Below are positions 53,807 through 63,604 of a stretch of 64,000 nt of DNA, one piece after another. The position numbers and the translations under genes were made by a program. This stretch comes from Ruegeria sp. THAF57 (GTDB lineage Bacteria; Pseudomonadota; Alphaproteobacteria; Rhodobacterales; Rhodobacteraceae): NCBI RefSeq assembly GCF_903914075.1, contig NZ_CAIWNQ010000001.1:767469-831468 (forward strand). Direction: 5' to 3'. The notes under the pieces are model-generated. The model worked only from the letters and a program-made list of their open reading frames with translations, did not search any database and was not told the DNA's origin. Position 1 is the stretch's first letter, and the number at the start of each line of letters is the position of its first letter.

Positions 53807-55089
53807 GCGCCACCTCCATCCAGGCTGGTTGCCGCGTGATAGCTATTGGCCATCTCAGGCGCGAACCGTTTGGCCAGCCAACCGCCGCCGATCAGCAACA
53901 CGGCTGAAACCGTCCAAGGCAGGATCGTGTGGCTGTCAAAGCTGATCCAGAACAAGGTCATCTGATGATCCCCCGGCGGGGCATGGCGCAGGTGGAACAC
54001 CATCTCGATCAGACAGGCCGCGCCGATGATTGCAAACGCGCCGGGGACCAGCACCTTGGCATAGGGCACGACGAGCGACCTCAGCCGTTTCATTTTGACC
54101 GCCGGCGAATGCATCATCAACAGCCCGGCCAAACCGCCGGGGAAATACATCACGGTGACCAGAAACAGCAGACCGACATAAAGGGCCCAAAGCTCGGTTT
54201 CCAGCCCCAGCACCGTGCGCAGCAGCGTAAACACGATGGCCCCGATGATCGGACCGAAAAAGAAACCAACCCCGCCCAGAAACGTCACCAAAAGGATCTC
54301 GCCCGAGGTGGCAAGGTTCAGGTTCTCTTCCGTCAGAATCTCATAGTTGATCGCAAACAGCGCCCCCGCAACCCCGGCAAAGAACCCCGAGGCGACAAAG
54401 CTGTGAAACCGCACCCAACGCTGGGAATAGCCCAGAAACTCGGCCCGTTCGGGGTTGTCACGCACCGCATTGGCAATCCGGCCAATGGGCGTGCGCGAGA
54501 ACAAGAACATCAGCAGCGCCGACAGCATCAGCCAAAAGGCCGTCAGATAGTAAACCTCGATCTGGCGCAGGAACTCGATGCCAAAGAACGGCAGGCCATA
54601 GGTCCGGTCGCCGCTGATCCCTTCTTCCCCGCCAAAAAACACGACGATGATGATGGAGCAGGCGGCAATCAACTCACCCACGCCAAGCGAGATCATGGCA
54701 AAGACCGTGCCCGAACTGCGGGTTGAGAAACTGCCTACGACAATTGCCAGTCCCATCCCGACAAGCCCGCCAAAGATCGGCAAAACCGGCAGCGGCAGCG
54801 CGGCAAAAAAGTCGGACATGTTCATGATGTGCATACAGGCAAACCCGCCTACACCCATATAAACCGCATGGCCGAAACTCAGCATACCGCCCTGCCCCAG
54901 CAACATGTTGTAAGCCAGCGCAAAGATGATGGTGATAGCCATCTGGTTCATGACGGTAATGGCCGAATTGGCTGTGAACACCATCGGCAACAGCACCAGC
55001 GCGGCAGCCGACAGAAGCCACGGCATAACGACGCCCAACGAAAGGCCCGGCGCCTGTCTGCTGGCAGAGATTTGAGATGTCTGTGTCAT
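53803..55089 (-). CDS. livM: Branched-chain amino acid-type ABC transporter permease
   Basis: 428 residues with many membrane segments, including LGQGGMLSFGHAVYMGVGGF and NPERAEFLGY, which mark LivM. The C-terminus carries an extra membrane region (about residues 330-410) longer than classical LivM. The ATG at 55089 overlaps the LivH stop (ATGA) and gives the normal N-terminus; the longer frame from 55203 would overlap livH by over 100 bp. Confidence 0.93.
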   Translation of the reverse strand: MTQTSQISASRQAPGLSLGVVMPWLLSAAALVLLPMVFTANSAITVMNQMAITIIFALAYNMLLGQGGMLSFGHAVYMGVGGFACMHIMNMSDFFAALPLPVLPIFGGLVGMGLAIVVGSFSTRSSGTVFAMISLGVGELIAACSIIIVVFFGGEEGISGDRTYGLPFFGIEFLRQIEVYYLTAFWLMLSALLMFLFSRTPIGRIANAVRDNPERAEFLGYSQRWVRFHSFVASGFFAGVAGALFAINYEILTEENLNLATSGEILLVTFLGGVGFFFGPIIGAIVFTLLRTVLGLETELWALYVGLLFLVTVMYFPGGLAGLLMMHSPAVKMKRLRSLVVPYAKVLVPGAFAIIGAACLIEMVFHLRHAPPGDHQMTLFWISFDSHTILPWTVSAVLLIGGGWLAKRFAPEMANSYHAATSLDGGGA

Positions 55090-56042
55090 GCCTGCCGCTT
55101 TCCGAATAGACCGTAGGGCCGGAACACAAGGATCAGGACCATCAGGATATAGGGCAGAATGTCCGCGATCTGCGGCGAGGTCAGCGTCCAGAGATCGCGC
55201 CACGCGCTGTCCCAGATCGGATCGGGCGTGGTAAATCCGATGCCGTTCAGGATGTCCTCCATACGCACGTTATATGCCTTGGAGAACGTGGTCAGCCAGC
55301 CGATAATCAGCGACGCCACCAAAGCACCGCCAAGGCTGCCCAATCCGCCGATAACGATGGTGACAAACACGATCGAGCCCAGCACGAAAGCCATGCCCGG
55401 AAAGGTCGACAGGACCGGCCCGGCAATCACTCCGGCCACCCCAGCCAGCGCCGTTCCGACGCCAAACACACCCATGAAGACAAGCGGCACGTTGTGTCCC
55501 AGCGCCTCAACCGTCTTGGGGTAACTCAAGGCCGCCTGAATGATCAGTCCCACCCGCGTTCTGGTCAGTATGTAGAGCAGCACGAGGAAGATCGCGACCG
55601 AGGTGAAGATCATGAAAATCTTGTAAGCCGGGATAGCATTGCCCGCGATCGAAAAGGCGGTGAATTGCAAAATCTCGGGAATTTCATAAGGCATCGCGCT
55701 TTTGCCCCAGATGAACTGCACCAGCTCTTCAATCAGCAAAGCCAGACCGAAGGTGAAGATCAGCTCGGGCACATGACCGTATTGGTGGACTCGGCGCAAA
55801 CCATAACGCTCGACCAGCGCGCCCAGAACACCGACAATGACCGGCGCGATCAGTAGCCCCATCCAGAACCCCAGAAAAACACTGATTTGAAAAGCAAAAT
55901 ACGCCCCCAGCATATAGAAACTGGCATGGGCAAAGTTCAGAACACCCATCATGGAAAAGATGAGTGTAAGACCCGCGGACAGCATGAACAGAAGCAACCC
56001 TGTCACCAGCCCGTCGATCAGGTTGACGGCAATCAATTCCAT
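55086..56042 (-). CDS. livH: Branched-chain amino acid-type ABC transporter permease
   Basis: 318-residue membrane protein with LivH features: AVNLIDGLVTGLLLFMLSAGLTLIFSMMGVLNFAHASFYMLGAY and GGLGSLGGALVASLIIGWL. It forms the channel with LivM. It starts 88 bp after the binding-protein stop. Confidence 0.93.
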   Translation of the reverse strand: MELIAVNLIDGLVTGLLLFMLSAGLTLIFSMMGVLNFAHASFYMLGAYFAFQISVFLGFWMGLLIAPVIVGVLGALVERYGLRRVHQYGHVPELIFTFGLALLIEELVQFIWGKSAMPYEIPEILQFTAFSIAGNAIPAYKIFMIFTSVAIFLVLLYILTRTRVGLIIQAALSYPKTVEALGHNVPLVFMGVFGVGTALAGVAGVIAGPVLSTFPGMAFVLGSIVFVTIVIGGLGSLGGALVASLIIGWLTTFSKAYNVRMEDILNGIGFTTPDPIWDSAWRDLWTLTSPQIADILPYILMVLILVFRPYGLFGKRQA

Positions 56043-56130
56043 GCCTGTCCCCTTTCACGAAGAATTTGACAACATCAGACAAGACCAGCCTGCCGCATCG
56101 CACACGGCAGGCTGCAAGCGCTCCTAAGAG

Positions 56131-57372
56131 TTAGGGGCGCTTCATCTTGCAGGTGGTTGCCGCATCGGCAGCCGCCATTGTGACCGTGTCCTCAGCCTTC
56201 AATCCGAAGCCCGAGTTGTCATAGTCGAACTGCACGTCGTCAGTGTGGGCCTGAATATGCACGTCCTGAATGATCTGATGGTCGATCTCGCGCATTTTCA
56301 GCTTGGTGCCCCAGATGCTGTCATGCTCCATACCTTCCAGAGCATAGGCAACCTGAGCCATATCCGTCGCTGTGCCCGCCTCGTTGATGGCTTTGGCCAG
56401 CATCTCGACCACGTTGGCAATCCGCGGCTGCGCCGGGTCGGTGTCGGGATAGGCTTCCTTGAAGCCCGTCACAAACGCGGCAGCACGGTCCGAGACCGGC
56501 GGGTTGATCTGGCCTTCGCCCACCACCCGCAGCGATCCGACACCGGATTCCCCGAACGCAGCGGTAATGCCGTCAGCCGCGCCGTAATAGGTGTAGATCG
56601 GCCCCTCAAAACCGTTTTCAAGCACCGACTTTCCGAGGTTCAGCATGTCTGCGCCCCAGTTGCCGGTGATCACAAGATCTGCCTCTGACGCCATGATCTT
56701 ACGGGCATAGGGGGTGAAATCCTTGACCTTGCCAATCGGATGCAACTCGTTCCCGACGATCTCGACATCGGGGCGCTTTTCGCCAAGGAATTTCACCGCA
56801 GCGGCGGCCACAGCCTTACCAAAAGAGTAATCCTGCCCGATGATATACACTTTTTCGACGCCATCATCTGCTGCAATCACATCGGTCAGTGCATCCATCT
56901 TGATGTCTGCATTTGCATCAAAGCGGAAATGCCAAAAATTGCATTTGTCGTTGGTCAGGGCCGGATCAACGGCCGCGTAATTCAGAAAGATAACCTGATT
57001 GTCGGGATTGCGACGGTTGTGCTTGTCGATAGCGTCGGTCAGAGCGTTGGCCACGCCCGAACTGTTGCCCTGCGCAATGAAACGAATGCCCTGATCGATT
57101 GCCACCTGTAACTGAATGAGCGATTCCTTGGGGCTGATCTTGTTGTCGAATGCGACGATTTCAAAGTTTTGACCGTCCAGAACACCGCCCTCTTTGTTGA
57201 CCAGTTCATCAGCGGCAAACTTAAACGTCGCAAGACCCTGATTGCCCGTCGCCGCAAAAGGGCCGGACAGTGGGTCGATAAAGGCAATCTTGATATTCTC
57301 GGCATATACGGCAGTTGCACTAATCGCCACTGCCAGCGCTGCACTCAGGCCGCGCATTGTTGTATTTTTCAT
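56131..57372 (-). CDS. Branched-chain amino acid-type ABC transporter substrate-binding protein
   Basis: 413 residues: signal peptide MKNTTMRGLSAALAVAISATAVYA, then an ANF-receptor-type periplasmic fold (IKIAFIDPLSGPFAATGNQG, QGNSSGVANALTDAI, VYIIGQDYSFGKAVAAA). Longer than LivK of E. coli (about 370). It delivers the ligand to LivHMGF. GGGAGGAAC stands before the ATG at 57372; the frame continues to 57405. These receptors often bind aromatic or other acids. Confidence 0.93.
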   Translation of the reverse strand: MKNTTMRGLSAALAVAISATAVYAENIKIAFIDPLSGPFAATGNQGLATFKFAADELVNKEGGVLDGQNFEIVAFDNKISPKESLIQLQVAIDQGIRFIAQGNSSGVANALTDAIDKHNRRNPDNQVIFLNYAAVDPALTNDKCNFWHFRFDANADIKMDALTDVIAADDGVEKVYIIGQDYSFGKAVAAAAVKFLGEKRPDVEIVGNELHPIGKVKDFTPYARKIMASEADLVITGNWGADMLNLGKSVLENGFEGPIYTYYGAADGITAAFGESGVGSLRVVGEGQINPPVSDRAAAFVTGFKEAYPDTDPAQPRIANVVEMLAKAINEAGTATDMAQVAYALEGMEHDSIWGTKLKMREIDHQIIQDVHIQAHTDDVQFDYDNSGFGLKAEDTVTMAAADAATTCKMKRP

Positions 57373-57666
57373 ATCATTGTTCCTCCCTGTTATTGTCCGA
57401 CACAAGCCTCCTCCGCAGTGCCGGAAAACACAGGTTCACAGTGACACACCCCCGATAAGAGTCAACAATTCCTTTGATTTTTATGAATTACAATCAATTA
57501 GTTAAGAGACCCAAAGGCGCCACCCAAAACTTGAGCAGCGTTCTGATCACCGGTGCAAATTTTTTGTTCAATAGCTATGATAACGAACAAACTGGCCTAA
57601 AATAAAATCCAAGACTTGCCACAGAACCTGTCCAATCGAAACTCAGGCTCCGGGCGATTTCGGTCC
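57373..57666. promoter_or_regulatory. Promoter region of the Liv-type operon with an inverted repeat
   Basis: No gene. A 7-bp inverted repeat TTTGTTC-N15-GAACAAA lies at 57563-57591, in a stretch of high AT. It could be an operator for the IclR protein encoded just upstream. The AT-rich sequence around 57460-57500 is the likely core promoter. Confidence 0.4.
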
Positions 57667-58449
57667 CTAGGCCAGACTAAGATTTTTCCCGGCCTCAACC
57701 AGCATCGGGCCATAGACCGTTTCCAGCTCTTTGGGGGTTAGGTGAAAAGACGGGCCTCCTACGTTCAGACCAAACACCCGGTTGTCGATGACTGACTTGA
57801 AGGCAACCGAGATTCCGTTTACGTCCGGTCGCCAATCTCCATAGCCGGTACAAAAACCCAGCCGGTCCATCTCTTCCTGTGCTGTGTTGAAGCTGCTTTG
57901 CCGAAACTCTTCGGTATCGCTGTCCTGCGTCCGAGCGGTCTCAAATGCCTGGGCGCGTTCATCTTCGTCCATCGCGGTCAATATCGCCCGCCCCATGGCC
58001 GAGCGGAACAAAGGCAGCCCCGTCCCAACACGGGCCACCAAGGAAACCTGTTCACGCGATGTTTCGGTCGCCAGATAAACTGCATTCATCCCATGCCGTT
58101 CGCCCAGAGCCACAACAACATAAGAGTTGGGACCATTGCGCAACTTCAGCATTTCGCGCCGTGCACGTTCGGCAATGTCCAGACTTGCCAATACGCCAAA
58201 CCCCAAAAGCATGACGCCTGCGCTTAATCGATAGGTGCCAGTGCGATTGTCGACCTCAAGATAATCCAGCTTGCACAGCGTGTGGGTCAAGCGCGAAACG
58301 GTTGCTTTCGGCAGTCCGGTGCGTTTGGACAGATCGGTGTTGCTAAGTGCGGTATCCCCTTCGCGAAAGCACCGTAGAACATCCAGCCCCCGCGCCAGAG
58401 CGGTGATGAAGTTACGGTCTTTCAGTTCCTCACTGGTGCCCTCGACCAT
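57667..58449 (-). CDS. IclR family transcriptional regulator
   Basis: 260 residues. Winged helix-turn-helix at about 13-75 (FITALARGLDVLRCFREGDTALSNTDLSKRTGLPKATVSRLTHTLCKLDYL) and an effector domain. It resembles the PcaR/PobR branch (LEVDNRTGTYRLSAGVMLLGFGVLASLD), which controls aromatic and other acid catabolism. It lies 10 bp after the kinase gene and just before the transporter operon. Confidence 0.93.
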   Translation of the reverse strand: MVEGTSEELKDRNFITALARGLDVLRCFREGDTALSNTDLSKRTGLPKATVSRLTHTLCKLDYLEVDNRTGTYRLSAGVMLLGFGVLASLDIAERARREMLKLRNGPNSYVVVALGERHGMNAVYLATETSREQVSLVARVGTGLPLFRSAMGRAILTAMDEDERAQAFETARTQDSDTEEFRQSSFNTAQEEMDRLGFCTGYGDWRPDVNGISVAFKSVIDNRVFGLNVGGPSFHLTPKELETVYGPMLVEAGKNLSLA

Positions 58450-58459
58450 CGTTTACCCC

Positions 58460-59497
58460 TTAATTCCAACCACTATCCAGCGCACGCAGCCCATGTTCGG
58501 CAAAGATCGGAACGAACTGCCCCGACTGTCGCGCACGCTCGGGGTTGGATGCATTACCGTCCAAAGCTCGTTTGTAAACGCCCTGAATAATTGCGGCCAT
58601 ACGAAAGAAACAAAAAGCTAGGCAGTAGCCGAAATGGTCAATTCCATCCAACCCACGGTACGTACAATAGGCGGCGACAAACTCTTCGTCGGTCATCAAA
58701 CCTTCGGCGGCGCGGTCAACGCCTGCCAGCCCGCGGCCCATTCCGCCCGGCGGCATCTGCCATTGCATGATCACGGCGGCCAAATCCGCATAGGGATGGC
58801 CAATGGTGGATAATTCCCAATCCAAAACAGCCAGTACTTCCGGGCTGTCCTTGCAGAAAAGCATATTGTCGATGCGGTAATCGCCATGCACCAGCGTCCG
58901 TTGGCCGTCATCCTCGGGGGCCTCATCCACCAAACGCGCCATCAACCGGTCCATCGCCGCGATGGTCTCGGTTTCCGAAGCGCGGTACTGCTTTGACCAG
59001 CGGCCAATCTGACGTTCAAAATAATTTCCCGGCGGCCCGTAATCCGACAGGCCCACCTTGCCGATATCGACGCTGTGCAAATCGGCCAGTGTTTTGTTCA
59101 TTGTCTTCTGAATACCGTCCCGCTCGTGCCGGGGCATGTCGGGCAATTCGGGAAAGTTGAAGTGCCGCCCGTCCATGAAGTCCATTACATAGAACATCGA
59201 GCCGATGACGCTTTCATCTTCGCAAAGAAGATGCATCTTTGACACTGGCACGTCCGTCTCGGCCAACGCCTTTTGCACCCGGTATTCTCGGTCAACCGCA
59301 TGAGCCGATTTCAACAACTGGCCCGGCGGCTTTCGACGCAGGACATATTTGTGCGAAGGCGTGCTTAGCAGGAAAGTCGGGTTGGATTGACCGACCTCGA
59401 ACTTCGTGAACTCAATCGGTCCCTCAAAGCCTTCAATCCTGTCAGACAGATAATCAGCAACGGCCTGTGCATCTAGGGTTTGGGTCGATTGGGACAT
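58460..59497 (-). CDS. APH-family kinase, ACAD10/ACAD11 kinase-domain type
   Basis: 345 residues. YVLRRKPPGQLLKSAHAVDREYRV (N-lobe Lys region) and LVHGDYRIDNMLF with catalytic Asp, then VLDWELSTIGHPYADLA with the metal Asp. These are the signatures of the kinase domain of human ACAD10/11 and of LvaA of Pseudomonas, which phosphorylate 4-hydroxyacyl-CoAs. It is not an antibiotic phosphotransferase in this context. It lies between a histidine phosphatase and IclR genes in a minus-strand operon. Confidence 0.9.
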   Translation of the reverse strand: MSQSTQTLDAQAVADYLSDRIEGFEGPIEFTKFEVGQSNPTFLLSTPSHKYVLRRKPPGQLLKSAHAVDREYRVQKALAETDVPVSKMHLLCEDESVIGSMFYVMDFMDGRHFNFPELPDMPRHERDGIQKTMNKTLADLHSVDIGKVGLSDYGPPGNYFERQIGRWSKQYRASETETIAAMDRLMARLVDEAPEDDGQRTLVHGDYRIDNMLFCKDSPEVLAVLDWELSTIGHPYADLAAVIMQWQMPPGGMGRGLAGVDRAAEGLMTDEEFVAAYCTYRGLDGIDHFGYCLAFCFFRMAAIIQGVYKRALDGNASNPERARQSGQFVPIFAEHGLRALDSGWN

Positions 59498-59506
59498 CGT
59501 AATTCC

Positions 59507-60157
59507 TCAGCTATGAGTGATCATCTCGGCCTGCGCTACAGGGTGCAGGTGAGGGATTGCGTTAAATTCGGTCAACCCGATACCCCGCGATGAGAACAGG
59601 AACCGGGACTGAGAGGTGTTGCGAAGTTGCAGGTTCAATTCCATCATTTGCGGATTGGGGGCATTCAAGACAGACGACGTGATCTGGCCAATGGGTCCAC
59701 CGGACGAAACCACCAGAACCCGCCGGGCCTCGGTTTGTGTGACGAAACGCAAGGCAGCAGCGACGCGCGCCGAAAACTCAGCCCAGCTTTCCGACGCGTC
59801 GGGCAAGCCACCTTCCTGCCAGTGCAGGATGGTTTCCCTTAGCGCACGGAAATGGGTTTTGCGATCCCCCAGTACCATCTGGGGGACGTCGCCGCCGAAA
59901 CGTGCGTTTAGCAGGTCCTTGAAATCATACTCGTTCAAACCTGCGTGCTGTTCAGGCGTCGCACTAAACCCCATCGAGGCCAACGTTTCGGCTTGGCGCG
60001 CCAATGTACCAGTGATCAGTCGGTCCGGAACCCAACCCGTGCCCCGCAACCAGTCGCCCAATTGAGCAGACTGGCGGTGCCCCAGATCCGAGAGTTTGTC
60101 GTAATTGTCCGCCCCGAACGAGGCCTGTGCGTGGCGGACAAGAAGAAGCTCTGCCAT
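59507..60157 (-). CDS. Histidine phosphatase family protein
   Basis: 216 residues. The N-terminal catalytic His is in LLVRHAQAS (RHA in place of the common RHG), LSDLGHRQSAQLGDWL follows, and VLVVSSGGPIGQI is the second region, where family members usually have a catalytic His (SHGG) but this protein reads SSGG. The missing second His is noteworthy. Next to an APH-type kinase, it may remove or shuttle a phosphate. Confidence 0.85.
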   Translation of the reverse strand: MAELLLVRHAQASFGADNYDKLSDLGHRQSAQLGDWLRGTGWVPDRLITGTLARQAETLASMGFSATPEQHAGLNEYDFKDLLNARFGGDVPQMVLGDRKTHFRALRETILHWQEGGLPDASESWAEFSARVAAALRFVTQTEARRVLVVSSGGPIGQITSSVLNAPNPQMMELNLQLRNTSQSRFLFSSRGIGLTEFNAIPHLHPVAQAEMITHS

Positions 60158-60159
60158 AT

Positions 60160-61164
60160 TCAGTCCGGAAACTGGCGCGCAAGACTGGTGCCAGCAGCCA
60201 GATACTCATCTGCAATTCGGTCAACCAGCGCCCGAGCAGGCCCGATGCTTTTGACCGCACCAATGCCTTGGCCAGAACCCCAGATCGTTTTCCACGCTTT
60301 GGGCTTTTCGCGGTCAGTCGAAAAATTCATCGAGGTCGGGTCCGCCGTGGGCAGGTTTTCAGGGTCCATTCCTGCATTCACAATCGACCCACGCAGGTAA
60401 TTGCCCCAGACACCGGTGAACAGCGAGGAATAGACGATGTCATCCCCGGCGCTGTCCACGATCATCTGTTTGTAGCCGGGATCGGCATTGGCCTCATCCG
60501 TTGCAATAAAGGGTGACCCAACATAGCCGAAATCAGCCCCCATCGCCAAAGCCCCCAGCAGCGAGTTGCCCGAGGCAATCGCCCCAGACAGCGCCAGCGG
60601 CCCATCGAACCATTCGCGAATTTCACGGATCAGGGCGAAAGGCGACAGCGATCCGGCGTGCCCCCCCGCTCCGGCAGCTACAGCGACCAAACCATCGGCC
60701 CCTTTCTCGATCGCTTTTCTGGCGAACTTGTTGTTGATGATGTCGTGAAACACGACGCCCCCATAGGAATGCGCGGCCTCGTTCACTTCGACCCGTGCGC
60801 CCAAAGAGGTGATCCAGACCGGGACCTCGTGCTTCACGCAGATGTCGATGTCCCGCTGCAACCGTCCGTTTGACCGGTGCACAATCTGGTTCACCGCATA
60901 AGGCGCGGCCGGGTTGTCGGGGTTTTCCTGATTATGCCTGTCCAACTCTTCTTTGATACGGGTCAACCAAGCATCCAGCAGGGGTGGTTCGCCTTCGGCC
61001 TCACGCGCGTTGAGCGCAGGGAAAGAGCCGATGATGCCGGCCTTGCATTGCGCAATCACCAGATCAGGGTTCGAGATGATGAACAGCGGTGAGCCGATCA
61101 TCGGAATGCGCAGACCCCGCAGAACCTTGGGCAGATGTGAATCGTCGCGGTTCCAGGTGGTCAT
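60160..61164 (-). CDS. Nitronate monooxygenase family flavoprotein
   Basis: 334 residues of the 2-nitropropane dioxygenase/nitronate monooxygenase fold: LRIPMIGSPLFIISNPDLVIAQCKAGIIGSFPALNAR and AGAGGHAGSLSPFALIREI (FMN phosphate binding). Homologs in catabolic operons are often of unknown substrate. It starts next to the thiolase stop with no gap and ends 3 bp before the phosphatase start. Confidence 0.92.
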   Translation of the reverse strand: MTTWNRDDSHLPKVLRGLRIPMIGSPLFIISNPDLVIAQCKAGIIGSFPALNAREAEGEPPLLDAWLTRIKEELDRHNQENPDNPAAPYAVNQIVHRSNGRLQRDIDICVKHEVPVWITSLGARVEVNEAAHSYGGVVFHDIINNKFARKAIEKGADGLVAVAAGAGGHAGSLSPFALIREIREWFDGPLALSGAIASGNSLLGALAMGADFGYVGSPFIATDEANADPGYKQMIVDSAGDDIVYSSLFTGVWGNYLRGSIVNAGMDPENLPTADPTSMNFSTDREKPKAWKTIWGSGQGIGAVKSIGPARALVDRIADEYLAAGTSLARQFPD

Positions 61165-62361
61165 CTACAGAACCTCGAACAGGCCAGCACCGCCCATACC
61201 GCCGCCGATGCACATGGTGCAGACCACATATTTGGCGCCGCGCCGCTTGCCTTCGATCAGGGCATGACCCACCATCCGCGCGCCGGACATGCCATACGGG
61301 TGGCCGATCGAAATCGCGCCACCATCGACATTCATAATCTCGTTGGGAATGCCCAGACGGTCGCGGGAATACAGAACCTGCACTGCGAAGGCCTCGTTGA
61401 ATTCCCACAGGTCGATGTCGTCCATGGTCAAGCCATGCGCCTTTAGCAGCTTGGGTACGGCAAAGACGGGGCCGATGCCCATCTCATCCGGCTCGCACCC
61501 TGCCGCCATCACACCGACGTAGCGGCCCAGCGGCTCCAGCCCTTTTTGTTCCGCAACCTTGGCCTCCATGATCACCGAGGCCGATGCCCCATCCGACAAC
61601 TGCGAGGCATTGCCCGCCGTGATGCATTTGCCTTCCTTGATGTGGATGCCATCCTTGAACACCGGCTGCAGACCGGCCAGAGACTCGACCGTTGTCGAGG
61701 GGCGGTTACCCTCATCCTTGTCCAGCGTCACCTCATGTTCTGAAATCTCGCCGGTTTCGCGGTTCTGCATTTTCATCACCGTGGTCATCGGAACGATCTC
61801 GGCGTCGAACCGGCCTGCCTGCTGTGCGGCATGGGTGCGCGCCTGAGACTGCGCGGCGTATTCATCCTGATATTCACGGCTCAGACCATAGCGTTCGCCA
61901 ACAGTTTCGGCGGTTTCAAGCATGGTCATGTAAAGTTCTGGTTTGTGTTCAACGATCCACGGGTCACGCCCGACGCGCATCTCAGGCGTCTGCACCGTCG
62001 AGATACTCTCAACGCCGCCGCCAATCACCACGTCCATGCCGTCATGAACCACTTGCTTGGCGGCCGTCGCAATCGCCATCATCCCCGAGGCGCACTGACG
62101 GTCCAGCGTCATACCGCCCACTGTTACCGGCAAACCGGCCCTGATGGAGGCTTGGCGGCCAATGTTGCCCGCCTGAAAGCCCTGTTGCAGGGCAGCACCC
62201 ACGACGCAGTCCTCGATCTCGGCCGGATCAACGCCAGAACGTTGCACTGCGTGTTCAATGGCATGGCTCATCAGAGCTTGCGGGGTGGTGGCATTGAAAG
62301 CGCCGCGATAGGCTTTGCCAATCGGGGTACGAGCTGTTGAGACGATCACTGCGTCGCGCAT
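61165..62361 (-). CDS. Acetyl-CoA C-acyltransferase (thiolase)
   Basis: 398 residues. Catalytic Cys in [23 protein letters not shown], His in [11 protein letters not shown], and second Cys in [16 protein letters not shown]. It cleaves 3-ketoacyl-CoA to acetyl-CoA and a shortened acyl-CoA, the last step of the pathway. It is followed directly by the nitronate monooxygenase gene. Confidence 0.95.
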   Translation of the reverse strand: MRDAVIVSTARTPIGKAYRGAFNATTPQALMSHAIEHAVQRSGVDPAEIEDCVVGAALQQGFQAGNIGRQASIRAGLPVTVGGMTLDRQCASGMMAIATAAKQVVHDGMDVVIGGGVESISTVQTPEMRVGRDPWIVEHKPELYMTMLETAETVGERYGLSREYQDEYAAQSQARTHAAQQAGRFDAEIVPMTTVMKMQNRETGEISEHEVTLDKDEGNRPSTTVESLAGLQPVFKDGIHIKEGKCITAGNASQLSDGASASVIMEAKVAEQKGLEPLGRYVGVMAAGCEPDEMGIGPVFAVPKLLKAHGLTMDDIDLWEFNEAFAVQVLYSRDRLGIPNEIMNVDGGAISIGHPYGMSGARMVGHALIEGKRRGAKYVVCTMCIGGGMGGAGLFEVL

Positions 62362-62443
62362 TTCGTTTGTCCTTTCGACGGATTATGCTGTCTTTTCGAA
62401 AACTTCACATTGAACCAAAGGGGAGAACGGGGCCCCGATGCGA

Positions 62444-63559
62444 TTAGAACCCCCGCAGCCCGGCCACGATTTCGGCGTGATAACTATAATCCCCCAGCCA
62501 TTCCGCCGAGACCCGCGCCCGTTTCATGTAGAACCCCATATCAAACGCATCGGTCATGCCGATGCCGCCATGCATCTGGACCCCCTCCATCACCGCCAGC
62601 TTTGCGGTCTTGGTCGCTCGGGCCTTGGCCAGCGACACGGCAAGGGTGGCGTCCTTGGGATTTTCATCCAGCATCCGCCCGGCGTGCAGAATGGCTGAAC
62701 TGGTCACTTCGGTCTCGCACCAAAGATGCGCCGCGCGGTGTTGCAGGGCCTGAAACGCGCCAATTGGAACGCCGAATTGCTTACGCTCTTTCAGATATTC
62801 AACCGTCATGCCAAAGGCCCCGGCGGCCAAACCTGCGGCCTCGGCCGCCAAGGCGGCCTGACCGGCCTCCAGCGTCGGCCGCAAGATTTCCATAGCATCG
62901 CCAACCGTGCCCAGAACATCCTCGCCCGTAGCCTCGACATCCACAAACCTGATCCGCGCCGATGAGCGCGCGTCGATCATATCCGAAACTGACCGTTCCA
63001 CGCCCTCACGGTCGGCGGGGATATCAAACAAGGTCAAACCTTCGTCCGCCTGGGCCAGCACGAGCAACCGGTCGGCAAAGCCACCGTCCACAACAAAGCT
63101 CTTGTCGCCGTTCAGACGAAAACCGTTGCCGTCCTTGGTGGCGGCCAATGTCGTCTTATCCGGTGCGAATTTACGGCCTTCGTCGATGGCCAGTGCATAG
63201 GTTCGTTCACCCGTCGCGATCGCCTGCAGCGCGGCAAAGGCCCTGTCATCCGCCACCTGCCGCAACGCAGTCGCCGCCATTACCGCTGTTGAGATGAATG
63301 GCGTCACAGCAAGGGTCTTGCCCATTTCACCAGCCAGAACCCCGGCGACGGCATGGCCCATATCCGACCCGCCTTGCGCCTCGGGCACCAAAACACCGGC
63401 CCAACCCATCTGCGCCATCTCAGCCCAAAGCGCGGGATCATGCGTCTCGCCCGCATCCCGCATGGCGCGCAGCTTGCTAACCGGCGCAGTCTGATCCAGA
63501 AAGCCGCGTGCGGCATCGGCCAGCATCAACTCTTCTTCGGTTTTCACCAATTTGGTCAT
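62444..63559 (-). CDS. Acyl-CoA dehydrogenase, subunit lacking the catalytic Glu region
   Basis: 371 residues. ACAD fold with LVPEAQGGSDMGHAVAGVLAGEMG, FRLNGDKSFVVDGGFADRLLVLAQ and VEYLKERKQFGVPIGAFQALQHRAAH. The C-terminal stretch (AEWLGDYSYHAEIVAGLRGF) does not have the EGTSE-type catalytic Glu of ordinary ACADs. The adjacent partner (63605-64000) has it (IEGGTSE), so the two likely form an alpha2beta2 enzyme, as in bacterial steroid side-chain ACADs. Confidence 0.9.
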   Translation of the reverse strand: MTKLVKTEEELMLADAARGFLDQTAPVSKLRAMRDAGETHDPALWAEMAQMGWAGVLVPEAQGGSDMGHAVAGVLAGEMGKTLAVTPFISTAVMAATALRQVADDRAFAALQAIATGERTYALAIDEGRKFAPDKTTLAATKDGNGFRLNGDKSFVVDGGFADRLLVLAQADEGLTLFDIPADREGVERSVSDMIDARSSARIRFVDVEATGEDVLGTVGDAMEILRPTLEAGQAALAAEAAGLAAGAFGMTVEYLKERKQFGVPIGAFQALQHRAAHLWCETEVTSSAILHAGRMLDENPKDATLAVSLAKARATKTAKLAVMEGVQMHGGIGMTDAFDMGFYMKRARVSAEWLGDYSYHAEIVAGLRGF

Positions 63560-63604
63560 GCGCGACCCTTTCTGCCCATGATCAGCAACCGCTTGCGCCC
63601 AAAG

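Noticed and set aside
53929..54726. A 265-codon plus-strand frame opposite livM.
   Set aside because: Antisense shadow with highly biased composition.
58460..59497. Aminoglycoside resistance phosphotransferase.
   Set aside because: The motifs match the ACAD10/11 kinase branch and it sits in a fatty-acid-type operon.
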